This document shows positions 54,902-63,601 of a DNA stretch of 64,000 nt, one piece after another. Below the pieces are notes generated by a model. It saw only the letters and a list, made by a program, of their open reading frames with translations, had not been told where the DNA came from and did not search any database. Each line of letters opens with the position of its first letter. Position 1 is the first letter of the stretch. The DNA is taken from contig NZ_JAHAVQ010000002.1 of the NCBI RefSeq assembly GCF_029916425.1, positions 159,463 through 223,462 on the forward strand, given 5' to 3'. Both the position numbers and the translations under genes were made by a program. This stretch comes from Liquorilactobacillus sicerae. Lineage in GTDB: Bacteria; Bacillota; Bacilli; Lactobacillales; Lactobacillaceae.

Positions 54902-55456
54902 CTAACCATGAAAATTACCAGTATACTGATTAACAGTAACATATGGTAAATTGCCTGTGTTGTATTCTTTAACCCAGACCTCCCAAAGACCATTTCCAAT
55001 ATATTGATAACGATTTGGTGTTGCATGATAGCCAGCATACAATTTTTGCTCAAAAGCTTTGACCCAAGCACCTTGCGGCTGAGTTGAACTGCTGACGGCG
55101 GTTCGACTATTAACTGAAGAACTATTTGAACTTGCTGATGTCATTAGCTGATTGGCCTGATGTGTTATTGAACTAGCACTGTCTGGAGTAGAATTAGTAA
55201 TCGATCTTGAAGCTGCTGTGGTTGACTTGTTGCTGGTAGAAACGACACTGTCTGATTTAACTGCAACTGACGATCTTGAACTAGTTTTTTTCGTTGGTTC
55301 TTTTGCTGATCTTGTCTTTTTAGATTGTTTTTTATCTTTAACACTGGTTACTTCAGTTGTTGACTTGCTTGAATGTGTTTGCAAACCCCAAATTGCAACT
55401 GCACCCACAACAATCACTAAAACAGATAGCGCTAAAAGCCAGACCGTTTTCTTCAT
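54902..55456 (-). CDS. Membrane-anchored secreted protein, Ser-rich linker plus C-terminal domain
   Basis: This 184-residue protein has an N-terminal membrane helix (about 5-25) and a basic patch. A long Ser/Thr/Ala-rich linker (about 50-130) follows, then a compact aromatic C-terminal domain of about 50 residues (YQYIGNGLWEVWVKEY ... VTVNQYTGNFHG). The domain resembles small uncharacterised lactobacillar extracellular domains; I cannot name it. There is no lipobox cysteine. The ATG is preceded by GGGGGTAAAAG. Confidence 0.65.
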   Translation of the reverse strand: MKKTVWLLALSVLVIVVGAVAIWGLQTHSSKSTTEVTSVKDKKQSKKTRSAKEPTKKTSSRSSVAVKSDSVVSTSNKSTTAASRSITNSTPDSASSITHQANQLMTSASSNSSSVNSRTAVSSSTQPQGAWVKAFEQKLYAGYHATPNRYQYIGNGLWEVWVKEYNTGNLPYVTVNQYTGNFHG

Positions 55457-55546
55457 AACTTTTACCCCCAGAGGATTTTTTCCACATTATGACATATTCA
55501 ATCTTGACTAACCAGTTTCTTTAAGGAAAATTATATTTTCTAACCT

Positions 55547-55580
55547 AAAAAAATAGCAGTCAAAAAAGCTTCGACTGCTA
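55547..55580 (-). terminator. Terminator of the polysaccharide deacetylase gene
   Basis: TAGCAGTC (55554-55561) pairs with GACTGCTA (55573-55580), followed by seven T on the minus strand, 20 bases past the stop. Confidence 0.8.
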
Positions 55581-55602
55581 CTGATTAAAAACAAAAATCT
55601 AA

Positions 55603-56463
55603 TTAACCATTTTTAACTAAAAACAGAAATTGCTCGGTTGAAAGTCCCGGAGTGATGCGAACCCGATCAAGTGAATAAAAGCCTTGACTTTTTTGGGCAA
55701 GACCAGGATGAGTCGTCAAACCTAACTGATAATTGCATTTTTTAACTAACTGCAGTGTTTGTTGATCATATCTTCCAGCCGGATAAGCAATTACCTGCGT
55801 ATTTTGATTTAATTGTGAATCTAACGTTTGCTTAGCATTATCAAGTTCCTGCCATTGCTGTTTGGCAGGCAACTCATTTAGGTCGAGATGATCAACTGTA
55901 TGACTGGCAAAACTGATTAAACCCGTTGCCCGCATTTGCTTCATTTGTTCAACAGTTAAGTAGCCATTGCGCTGCTCAAAACCCGTAATATAATTAATCG
56001 TCGCTTTATAATGATATTTTTTTAAAATTGGAAAAGCGGCCGAATAGTTATCTGAATAACCATCATCTAATGTTATCCAAACACACTTGGCTTGAGGCAA
56101 AGAATTTGTCGTAAAAGCTTTAACGGCTTCAGTCGCCGAAAGCGAATAATAGCCAGCCTGTTTAAGAGCCACAATTTCAGCTGCAAATTGGGCTGGTGGC
56201 ACCCGCAATGAATTGCCGCTGGAAATACTATGATACATTAAAATTGGAATCTTGATTGGCTGTTGATAATATTTCCAAGGCTTAGCTTGAGTTTTTTTAT
56301 TTTTAACCGTTGCTATTTTATTTTTTGTTACTTTTTTGTCTTTTTTTGTTTGAGATATTCTAATTGTTTGTCGGTTACTTTTAGCTGTCTTTTCTGAGTG
56401 ACAACTAACTAGAAACAATATCATAAAGCCCCAAGCAATTCCTAATAAAACTCTTTTTTTCAT
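55603..56463 (-). CDS. Lipoprotein polysaccharide deacetylase (NodB domain, CE4)
   Basis: This 286-residue lipoprotein has lipobox LFLVSC and a basic linker (about 25-65). The NodB domain carries the CE4 motifs ILMYHSIS, WITLDDGYSDNY (catalytic and metal aspartates) and SFASHTVDHLDLN (metal histidines). It would remove acetyl groups from wall peptidoglycan or an exopolysaccharide. The frame continues to 56610, but ATG 56463 with GGGGAAA and the signal peptide right after it define the start. It is divergent from the TauE gene. Confidence 0.88.
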   Translation of the reverse strand: MKKRVLLGIAWGFMILFLVSCHSEKTAKSNRQTIRISQTKKDKKVTKNKIATVKNKKTQAKPWKYYQQPIKIPILMYHSISSGNSLRVPPAQFAAEIVALKQAGYYSLSATEAVKAFTTNSLPQAKCVWITLDDGYSDNYSAAFPILKKYHYKATINYITGFEQRNGYLTVEQMKQMRATGLISFASHTVDHLDLNELPAKQQWQELDNAKQTLDSQLNQNTQVIAYPAGRYDQQTLQLVKKCNYQLGLTTHPGLAQKSQGFYSLDRVRITPGLSTEQFLFLVKNG

Positions 56464-56575
56464 TTTACATTTCCCCAATTCATTGATACTTGTCCCTTTT
56501 AAAAGTCGGCGAATTAACTTATTATTTAAGTAGTTTCTTATTTTCCCCTCACCCCAAAGGATTGAAGGCTTGGTC

Positions 56576-57346
56576 ATGTCATTTTTATTTATTTTTGTTT
56601 TTTTAATCATTGCTGGTTTTGTTGCTGGTTTACTATCTTCAATTGCTGGTCTGGCTTCACTTGCTTCTTATCCCGCATTACTCTTGATTGGCTTGCCACC
56701 AGTTTTAGCAAACGTAACCAATACAACCGCTTTAGTATTTACCGGCATTGGTTCACTGATTTCCTCGCTAAAGGAACTTCATGGACATTGGAAAAAGGTG
56801 ATGGTTTTGACTTTGTTGTCAACTGGTGGCAGTATTTTAGGAAGTTTATTGTTATTACTTGCTCCAGCAGCTTCATTTGAAAAAGTTGTTCCTTTCTTTA
56901 TTCTGTTTGCTGGTATCTTGCTCTTGTCCTCAAGTCGAAAAAACAATCATTTCCAATTTAATTTTCAAAGAATTCCAGACTTTTGGTTAAATTTACTAAG
57001 CTTTGGTGGCATATTTTTAGTTGGTGGTTACACAGGCTATTTTGGGGCTGCTGGTGGAGTTATCACATTAGCCATCTTGTTAGTTATTATTAACGAAGAT
57101 TTTGCAACCGTCAATGCAGTGAAGAACCTTCTTGGCTTTGCCTGCAATCTAATTGCTGCCATCATTTTTATTTTCAAAACTAAAATTGATTGGACAATGG
57201 TTATTCCGCTTGGAATTGGTTTACTAATTGGCGGCTACGTAGGACCAGTCATCGTGAGACATGCTAATATTCATCTCTTGCGGATACTGATTGCTTTAGC
57301 TGCTTTTGGTTTAGCTGCCTATCTGTTTATAACGGCCTATTTTTAA
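56576..57346 (+). CDS. TauE/SafE-family anion exporter
   Basis: This membrane protein of about 256 residues has eight hydrophobic helices in two repeats (AGFVAGLLSSIAGLASLASYPALLL; VGGYTGYFGAAGGVITLAILL). This two-repeat glycine-rich pattern defines the TauE/SafE family, which moves sulfite, sulfoacetate or related organic anions. The substrate is unknown. ATG 56576 is preferred to TTG 56570. It is convergent with the DUF4097 remnant. Confidence 0.85.
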   Translation: MSFLFIFVFLIIAGFVAGLLSSIAGLASLASYPALLLIGLPPVLANVTNTTALVFTGIGSLISSLKELHGHWKKVMVLTLLSTGGSILGSLLLLLAPAASFEKVVPFFILFAGILLLSSSRKNNHFQFNFQRIPDFWLNLLSFGGIFLVGGYTGYFGAAGGVITLAILLVIINEDFATVNAVKNLLGFACNLIAAIIFIFKTKIDWTMVIPLGIGLLIGGYVGPVIVRHANIHLLRILIALAAFGLAAYLFITAYF

Positions 57347-57350
57347 ATCT

Positions 57351-57740
57351 TCACTTAAAAATATTAACATCTCCACCAGCAACCAAGATCTTGCTTTTAT
57401 CTTTGGAAAAATCACAGTTGTGATAATTGATATCAGCACCTTCACTCCTTTGGTCAATCGCTGGAACCGACACTTGGCTCAACTTTGCATCATCTTAAAT
57501 ATCAATAAATAGATTTTGCAAAGCTTTAACATCTTGCAGGATCAAATTTGTGTCACCAGTTATTGTTAGCTGGGCTGTTTGTAAATTCTGTAAATTGACC
57601 TCATCTTGATCTTAATCGCTGTAAGTTTTGTTTTTGCGGGCAAAATAATTCTAATTGGCCGTGCTCTATTTTTAGTATAAGTGATGCCAAAGTTATTAAG
57701 CACTACATTTCGTCCTTGAGTGTGTTCATTAATTGTCAAA
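57351..57740 (-). pseudogene. Remnant of a DUF4097 (Toastrack) surface protein
   Basis: Two frames joined near 57600 read as a beta-rich repeat protein: NVVLNNFGITYTK, ILPAKTKLTAIKI, then VNLQNLQTAQLTITGDTN and so on, ending KILVAGGDVNIFK. This matches the DUF4097 pattern. A frameshift near 57600, a TAA at 57497-57495 and the missing N-terminal half make it a pseudogene. It follows a PadR fragment, the usual operon partner of DUF4097 proteins. Confidence 0.55.
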
Positions 57741-57755
57741 CTAAAACTCCAAAAG

Positions 57756-57930
57756 CTAATCCAAGTCAATTTTAAACTGATGCCATTCAGCACAAATCTT
57801 TTGGTACTGTATTTTACCTGCAGTCGTGATTTGATAATATCTTTGGTTTCTGCCTTGATAAGGCTCATCATAAAATGGATTTCTTAAAAAAATCAAGTTG
57901 TCTAATAAAACTTTAATTACTGCTAAAAAA
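57756..57930 (-). pseudogene. C-terminal half of a PadR-family regulator
   Basis: The minus-strand frame contains AVIKVLLDNLIFL, then YQGRNQRYYQITTAGK and a helix ending HQFKIDLD before TAG (57758-57756). The RNQRYYQIT-AGK pattern is the second half of PadR winged-helix regulators. The first half, with start codon, is absent here. The rest of the spacer (57940-58150) shows no gene. Confidence 0.6.
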
Positions 57931-58159
57931 ACACAATAAATTTTTTAAAATAATTAAAAACAATGGGAGCTAACCTATGTCATAATTTGCAATTATTGGG
58001 CATAATTTCTGTTTGATTACTTGAACTGAAACAGACAGTGGCAACACCGTAACTCACATTGACAATTTTGCTAAGCTGCACCAACGTATTAAGCTTCTTA
58101 GCCGGCACTTTTGGCGTTTAAAGGGCAGCATTACTTCAGCTGATTAAACCTGCTTCTGT

Positions 58160-58196
58160 AAAAAAGATCATCAGTTAAATGCTGATGATCTTTTTT
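58160..58196. terminator. Strong bidirectional terminator after the immunity gene
   Basis: AAAAAAGATCATCAG (58160-58174) and its exact complement (58182-58196) form a 15-bp stem with a 7-base loop and T tracts on both strands. Confidence 0.85.
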
Positions 58197-58233
58197 GATC
58201 GCTAATTTGATTACTGGATATTAAAAAAACTAA

Positions 58234-58581
58234 TCAATGCTTGGGAAACCGTTCAAAAATACTATAGAATTGAGATTTATCGCCAAAATCAGCCATGTAC
58301 TGCCCATTCAATCCAGCTTTTTGTCCAATAACCTCCAATTTAATAATCAAGTTTTCCTCATCCTTAGAATAATGCAACTGATCTTCCAAAGAAACACTTC
58401 GGATATAATTAATTAAGCGCATCACTAAAGCTTCGGGATTTTTAGCTGTTGGTAATTTTGAGGAAACTTGCAGCAAAACGTCAATAATATCATTTAATTT
58501 AGCCGATTTATGCTCCCGTTTGTCTAACATAGCAATTAATCGGTCAACATATTCTTGTGATTTTTGAGTATTATTCTTCAT
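58234..58581 (-). CDS. Pediocin/enterocin-A-type bacteriocin immunity protein
   Basis: This 115-residue, helix-rich, cytoplasmic protein has the size and late motif of class IIa immunity proteins. LEDQLHYSKDEENLIIKLE followed by a flexible aromatic tail corresponds to the LHFTAEEN region of pediocin immunity proteins. Such proteins bind the mannose-PTS receptor complex when the bacteriocin is bound and block the pore. GGAGGCC precedes the ATG. No bacteriocin precursor, double-glycine leader or exporter is nearby, so it is an orphan immunity gene. Alternative: an unrelated four-helix protein. Confidence 0.65.
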   Translation of the reverse strand: MKNNTQKSQEYVDRLIAMLDKREHKSAKLNDIIDVLLQVSSKLPTAKNPEALVMRLINYIRSVSLEDQLHYSKDEENLIIKLEVIGQKAGLNGQYMADFGDKSQFYSIFERFPKH

Positions 58582-58859
58582 TAAGTAAGTGGCCTCCTGT
58601 AAATAATTTGTTTTGAAAATTAGAAATATGTCATTTTTAATATATCTGATTGATATTTTAAAAGCAACCGCAAAAAAGCTTTTATTTCAAGCATGCTTCA
58701 ATAATCAGACCTGCATGCTTCAAGACTCAGACCTTTTTATTTACTTGCTAACCAGTCAAACTTTTACCATGCTATAATGGAAAACAACAACAATCCTTAG
58801 TCATGAAAAAGCAATTTTTGATAACTTGTTAAAAAATTAAATTAGCGGAGGCGCTGCTA

Positions 58860-59609
58860 ATGCTTAAAAGAATTTTGGGCATTTTGGGCATCTGGATATT
58901 ATTTTTTTCTTATCTAACTTTTCCTTCATCTCCGAGTTTTATTGCTCTTTTAGGTGAAGTTGCAATTGCAATTATTTTTTGGTTTCTAATTTTAAAGGAA
59001 ATCAAGTCTACCAAAGTTTTGAAAAACCACTTAATTTTTAATCGGCAGCAAAAAATTACCATCAGCTTGATTTTTTTGTTGCTAATTTTGATTATGCTTG
59101 CAGGCAACGTACCTCAAAATATTAGCCAACTTGCTAATGAACCGCTAAAAAAATTTTTAGTTGGTTTAATAACAGCCGTAATGGCCGGCTTTTTTGAAGA
59201 AGCCTTTTTTCGCGGCTACCTTTTTTCCAGTTTTATAAACTGCCTGCAGCAAGGATCCTTTCGCCTAGTCTTAGCTGGTATTATATCTGGACTATTATTT
59301 GGATTGGCTCATCTAATAAATTATTTTATGGGTGGGGCAAATCTCCAAAGTACCCTGCAGCAAGTTTTTTATGCCGTTAGTTTTGGACTTTGCTTGGCAG
59401 CCATCCGGACAGCTTTCAATGGTTTAATTATTCCAATCATCATTCATATTCTAATTGATCTTCAGCCGGCGATAACTACTTACTCTAATTATCATGACCC
59501 CTGGTTGCCGATTATTCTAGCCTTTGCCCCTCTTTTATTGATTTCTGGACTATTTTTATTTGAAATTGGTCACAAAGTAACCGATAAGGACTATATTAGA
59601 ATTAAGTAA
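58860..59609 (+). CDS. CPBP-family intramembrane metalloprotease (Abi/CAAX type)
   Basis: This 249-residue membrane protein has about seven to eight helices. The catalytic motifs are seen as FFEEAFFRGYLF (EExxxR), LFGLAHLINYF (second histidine) and IIIHILIDLQP (third). In lactobacilli such proteases often accompany bacteriocin loci as self-immunity factors or process surface peptides. It is next to the orphan immunity gene (divergent). GGAGGCGC lies upstream of the ATG. The LCP gene follows in 28 bases. Confidence 0.85.
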   Translation: MLKRILGILGIWILFFSYLTFPSSPSFIALLGEVAIAIIFWFLILKEIKSTKVLKNHLIFNRQQKITISLIFLLLILIMLAGNVPQNISQLANEPLKKFLVGLITAVMAGFFEEAFFRGYLFSSFINCLQQGSFRLVLAGIISGLLFGLAHLINYFMGGANLQSTLQQVFYAVSFGLCLAAIRTAFNGLIIPIIIHILIDLQPAITTYSNYHDPWLPIILAFAPLLLISGLFLFEIGHKVTDKDYIRIK

Positions 59610-59637
59610 TTAGATTAAATTTAGAAGGATCAAGAAA

Positions 59638-60651
59638 ATGGCTCAAAATACCAAACCAGATTTACGTCAACTAAAAAAGGAATACCGGCGGCGACACCGC
59701 CATCCATTTAAACGACCTGTCTTTTTAATGATTTTTGTCACAGTTATTTCATTTGTCGTCTTTTTTGTCCGCAAATATTTCGACCCAAGCAGTTATTTTT
59801 CAAACTTGCAAGAACTTTACCAAACACATGTTAAATATCAGGAAGCTCAAGGCAGTTTCAACGCTTTAGTAATTGGATCTGATGAACGAAAAAATCAAAC
59901 TGTTGGGCATACTGATACAATCATGCTGGTTCATGCCAATCTAACTAAACATCGCTACACAGTTGTCAGCATTCCGCGCGACTCGCGAATTTATCTAGAT
60001 AATATTGGTCATACTAAATTAACAAGTGTACAAACTATTTATCAAGGAAAATATGGTGCAAAAAAGGGAATTTTAAAAACCGTTGAGGCGATCTCGGCTT
60101 ACTTGGATGTACCAATCAACTACTACTTAGAAACCAACTATTGGGGGTTACGTTCAATAGTCAATGCGATCGATGGAATTACTGTTAACTTGCCATTCAA
60201 TGTGACACTCACCCATCCTTGGTACCAAGAAGACTATGATAAAGTCTTCACGAAAGGAAAACATCATTTGAATGGTAAACTAGTTGCCGAAATCGTCCAT
60301 GAACGTGACTCAGTCCCCGAAACTGATTTTGGACGTCAGCGACTACAGGAGGCTGCTTTGGTTGGCATTATCAACAAGGTAACTAAACCAGCTTACGCCC
60401 TTAAAATTCCGGCGCTCGCCAGATCAATGTCAAAATTTTTGGTTGCCACCAATCTTAATACTAATGACTTAATTAGTATTGGCTTAGCTGTTAGAGGAAA
60501 TTTCAATGCACAAAAACAAGTCAAATATCATCAATTAACTGGAAAAAATAAGGTTCTTTATGACAATGTTTTACAAAATTATAACGATGAAATTGTTTTG
60601 AACCGTAATCAACTCGATCGGATCATTGAACAAGACTTTGACGGGCAATAA
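59638..60651 (+). CDS. LytR-CpsA-Psr (LCP) family wall-polymer ligase
   Basis: This 337-residue protein has a basic cytoplasmic start (YRRRHRHPFKRP), one membrane helix (about 27-45) and an extracellular LCP domain. The conserved charged motifs are LVIGSDERK, HTDTIMLVHANL, VSIPRDSRI and TDFGRQRLQEAAL. LCP enzymes transfer teichoic acids or polysaccharides from undecaprenyl carriers to peptidoglycan. AGAAGGATC precedes the ATG. It is probably cotranscribed with the CPBP protease. Confidence 0.93.
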   Translation: MAQNTKPDLRQLKKEYRRRHRHPFKRPVFLMIFVTVISFVVFFVRKYFDPSSYFSNLQELYQTHVKYQEAQGSFNALVIGSDERKNQTVGHTDTIMLVHANLTKHRYTVVSIPRDSRIYLDNIGHTKLTSVQTIYQGKYGAKKGILKTVEAISAYLDVPINYYLETNYWGLRSIVNAIDGITVNLPFNVTLTHPWYQEDYDKVFTKGKHHLNGKLVAEIVHERDSVPETDFGRQRLQEAALVGIINKVTKPAYALKIPALARSMSKFLVATNLNTNDLISIGLAVRGNFNAQKQVKYHQLTGKNKVLYDNVLQNYNDEIVLNRNQLDRIIEQDFDGQ

Positions 60652-60785
60652 ACCTTTAATTTGCTGATCAAAAAGCTGGAAACTTTATTCAATGATCATT
60701 AATTAAATGAGTAGCTGGAAAACCCGATTACGATTACTTCCACCTGGGAATAGTTTGCTCAGTTTCTGACACTGAAGCGAATTAC

Positions 60786-60836
60786 AAAATAGCCCTCAAA
60801 ATTGATATTTAAAATCAATTATGAGAGCTATTTTTT
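60786..60836. terminator. Bidirectional terminator between the LCP gene and the 60.9 kb gene
   Basis: AAAATAGC plus ATTGAT on the left pair with ATCAAT plus GCTATTTT on the right with small bulges, with T runs both ways. Confidence 0.75.
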
Positions 60837-60857
60837 CAATCAAGCTGCCAAGTGCGA

Positions 60858-61094
60858 CTAAACTCCAAATAATTCTGAGTTATCTAACCAGTCATATTTC
60901 ATAAACTGTTTTAACTTTTTGTTAACTGGGATCCAAAGACCGGTTCGTAACAAGTCATGCATAACTTCCGTAAACATAAAATCATTTTTCGGTTTTTTGA
61001 TCAAAATAATTTGATCAGTTTCTGTTTCACAAATTACCTGTTGTTTTTTAAGACCAATAATTTTAACTGAAATAATATTAGGATTAAATTTCAT
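60858..61094 (-). CDS. Small protein of unknown function
   Basis: This 78-residue protein starts MKFNPNIISVKIIGLKK and is rich in lysine and hydrophobic residues, predicted as beta-strands followed by helices (MHDLLRTGLWIPVNKKL). The frame is open to 61133, but ATG 61094 with GCAGGAGGAAA is clearly the start. It is a single gene between terminators. Family not recognised; there are no membrane segments. Confidence 0.65.
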   Translation of the reverse strand: MKFNPNIISVKIIGLKKQQVICETETDQIILIKKPKNDFMFTEVMHDLLRTGLWIPVNKKLKQFMKYDWLDNSELFGV

Positions 61095-61328
61095 AAGATA
61101 TTTCCTCCTGCCTAATAGTGTTGACCAAATCAAACACTTGAATTGCTGCTATTTAAGGATTATGTACCTTAACGACAATTCTTATTTTAGAGATGAAATT
61201 TGAAAATCCAACGAAAAACGTTTGACATTCTGCTTAGGTTTTTACTAAGAAACGCTGACTGTTTAAACTAATTGCAACCAGCTTAATATTTTTTTATTTA
61301 AGTTGTGAATTTTCTGAGCTGAAATTTT

Positions 61329-61361
61329 TGCTATACTATATTAGTAAAACGGTATACCGTT
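61329..61361 (+). promoter_or_regulatory. Extended -10 promoter with a palindromic operator
   Basis: TGCTATACT (61329-61337) is an extended -10 element. The perfect 14-bp palindrome AACGGTATACCGTT (61348-61361) follows at about +5 to +18. A repressor bound there would block transcription of the isomerase gene. Confidence 0.65.
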
Positions 61362-61388
61362 CAAATAAAATGAAAGAAGCGAGTTCAA

Positions 61389-61856
61389 ATGAAAATTATT
61401 TTAGCTGGCGACCATGCTGGATATGAATTAAAAAAAATTATTGCTACAAAACTGCAAGAGATGGGACACACGGTTAAAGACGCCGGTCCGTTTAGCGATG
61501 ATTCAGTTGATTTATCTGACTTTGTTTACCCTGCAGCTCTGGCAATTAGCAAGCATCAATATGATCGCGGAATCTTTATCGATGGAGTTGGCTATGGTAG
61601 TGCTTTGATTGCTAACCGAATCTATGGAATCGATGCTGTTGTCTGTCAAGATCCATTTTGTGCAAAATTAGCTCGCCAACATAATAACAGCAATGTTTTG
61701 TGCTTAGGTGGAAAAATTATTGGTCCTGCAATTGCGGAAGAGATCGTTAAAACGTGGATGACAACTGAACCACTGACCCAGGAAAAATATCTGCGTCGAA
61801 TTAAAAAGGTCCAAGCAATTACCGAACGTCATTTAAAAAAGTTAGATGAAATTTAA
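61389..61856 (+). CDS. RpiB/LacA/LacB-family sugar-phosphate isomerase
   Basis: This 155-residue protein starts MKIILAGDHAGYELKK and has the family core PFCAKLARQHNNSNVLCLGG. The RpiB active-site CGTGIG is replaced by Asp65-GVGYG, so the usual catalytic cysteine and threonine are missing. LacA has an aspartate at the same place. The protein is therefore closer to a LacA-type subunit, or has another substrate, than to ribose-5-phosphate isomerase B. No LacB partner is nearby. A perfect palindromic operator controls it, and it is a single gene with its own terminator (61879-61919). Confidence 0.8.
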   Translation: MKIILAGDHAGYELKKIIATKLQEMGHTVKDAGPFSDDSVDLSDFVYPAALAISKHQYDRGIFIDGVGYGSALIANRIYGIDAVVCQDPFCAKLARQHNNSNVLCLGGKIIGPAIAEEIVKTWMTTEPLTQEKYLRRIKKVQAITERHLKKLDEI

Positions 61857-61878
61857 ACAATTAACCTATTAAACAAAC

Positions 61879-61919
61879 TAGAGGTTAAGGAAAGAGCAAT
61901 TTTCTTTTCTTAACCTCTA
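61879..61919 (+). terminator. Terminator of the isomerase gene
   Basis: TAGAGGTTAAG (61879-61889) pairs with CTTAACCTCTA (61909-61919). The spacer from there to 62366 is very AT-rich, and I see no gene or clear element in it. Confidence 0.75.
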
Positions 61920-62366
61920 TTTATTTGAGATTATTTCTGGATACCTGCAAAGCAAATCTTGTCAATACTGATAAGCAAAAACTGCACCTTTGACTATTAA
62001 CGTAGATAAAATTCAGCATCTGTAAATTGCAAAGTAATTGCATTAATTTAGATCAGTTGGATTGTTATCTCAGCTAATTCAAATTGTCTGAATTGGCGAT
62101 TGCTAGAAATGACATATAATCCTGAATAAAACAAAAACAATCATGTTTGCTTGAATAATTTGCAGATTTTCGGCTTTCTCTCCCCAGTTTTTAAATAATA
62201 ATCCGCTTAATTTATAAATTAATAAATACATATTTCAACTACTATTTTAAAAACTATTGCAATAAAATTCAAAAAAAGATCATAATTTATTCACAAAGTT
62301 AAATTAATCTAAAAATTAGAAGAAAACTAATGCACTTACATTTTATTAAAAATATGGGCGGGATTA

Positions 62367-63443
62367 ATGATGAAAAAAAATATTTTATTTACCAATTTAC
62401 GACATAAGTTGATAAAAATTACTGTCAGTTTAGCAATAGTTTTTGCATTTGGAGTATCTATCACCAGTCAAGTACAAGCCGCTAGCTCTACTTTTAAAGA
62501 CCCAACAACAACTAGCCAAACAACAACCTCAAGCCAAAATACGACAAATTCAAAAATTACTCCTTACAGTTATCCCTTCAGCAGCCGTAATATCAGTGTC
62601 TATCTTGAAAACATGAGCAGTACATATCAGGCGTATTGGAAACAAGCTATTGCAGCATGGAACGATACAGGAATTGTTAAATTAACTATTACGACAACCA
62701 GCAGCGATGCAGATATTACTTGCAATGTTGAAACGTCATCTTCTGAAAACTACACTGGAATAACTGAATTAACCTATGATTCCGTTAATAAAAAAATTAA
62801 AAATGCTGTTTCTACTTTGTATAGCAATACTCTTGAAGACAATAACTATGGTGAAACAGGCTGTGTTGACGTTGCAACTCATGAATTGGGACATGCTCTG
62901 GGTTTAGAACATAATACTCAAGATCAAGATAGCATCATGTGGCCATCTTCCGAATATCAAACAATTGATGAAAACGATATTGAAGGCTTAACTGAAAATT
63001 ATGCTTCAATTCCTTCTTTAAGTTCTACAACTAGCTCAGCTGCGACAAGCTCAATCAATTCAGCTACAAGTTCATTTAGCAGTTCCAGTTCTTCCAGCAC
63101 GAGTAGTAGCTCGACTTCTTCCCTTAGTCCAAATAAAGATCAGAACTTTCAATCAATCAGCTCTAATCACCAAGTCAGCTCAACTAAAAATGTTCAAGTA
63201 ATTCGTCAATCTCGTCACCATCAAGCTTGGCAAACGACCAAAACTATTCGTTCAAAAGTTTCAGATGCATCTCACCTAACTAGCAAAAAAAACAATCATT
63301 CTCAAAAGTCGGCTTCTTCACAAGAACCATCAAGAATGTCACCTTTAATTCAGATAAAAAGTAAAATTACTAGCCTGGTTAGAAATTTTAAAAAAGTTAG
63401 TATTGTTACAGACACTCAAAATTATTTAAAAGGTTTGTTATGA
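62367..63443 (+). CDS. Secreted matrixin-type (M10A) zinc metalloprotease
   Basis: This 358-residue protein has a signal peptide (about 1-39, ending VQAAS) and a Thr/Ser-rich pro-linker. The metzincin domain has zinc site His172-Glu-Leu-Gly-His176-xx-Gly-xx-His182 (THELGHALGLEHN) and a Met-turn at SIMWPS. It then has a Ser-rich linker (about 215-250) and a basic, lysine/arginine-rich tail that may bind the cell wall. It should cleave extracellular proteins or peptides. There is no classic cysteine switch; one Cys lies shortly before the zinc site (TGCVDVATHE). The ATG pair 62367/62370 follows GGGCGGGA. Single gene. Confidence 0.85.
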   Translation: MMKKNILFTNLRHKLIKITVSLAIVFAFGVSITSQVQAASSTFKDPTTTSQTTTSSQNTTNSKITPYSYPFSSRNISVYLENMSSTYQAYWKQAIAAWNDTGIVKLTITTTSSDADITCNVETSSSENYTGITELTYDSVNKKIKNAVSTLYSNTLEDNNYGETGCVDVATHELGHALGLEHNTQDQDSIMWPSSEYQTIDENDIEGLTENYASIPSLSSTTSSAATSSINSATSSFSSSSSSSTSSSSTSSLSPNKDQNFQSISSNHQVSSTKNVQVIRQSRHHQAWQTTKTIRSKVSDASHLTSKKNNHSQKSASSQEPSRMSPLIQIKSKITSLVRNFKKVSIVTDTQNYLKGLL

Positions 63444-63601
63444 ATATAAGTAAAAAGCGTATCTTTTTACTCTAAAATTACTAACCTAATGACGTACAGC
63501 TAATCTAATTATCAAAAACCTTAATAAAAAAGGTTCTTTTTCAAGTAGTACTGATAAATAAAATTGCCTAAATTGCAATTTAAATTGGTATAGCTGGATT
63601 A
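63444..63601. other. Spacer between protease and transposase end
   Basis: A small hairpin AACCTT/AAGGTT followed by CTTTTT (about 63518-63541) may end the protease transcript. The terminal inverted repeat of the ISL3 element should lie here, but I could not define it without the other end. Confidence 0.3.

Noticed and set aside
56464..56610. Longer N-terminus for the polysaccharide deacetylase
   Set aside because: The signal peptide and ribosome site both point to ATG 56463; the extension would bury the signal sequence.
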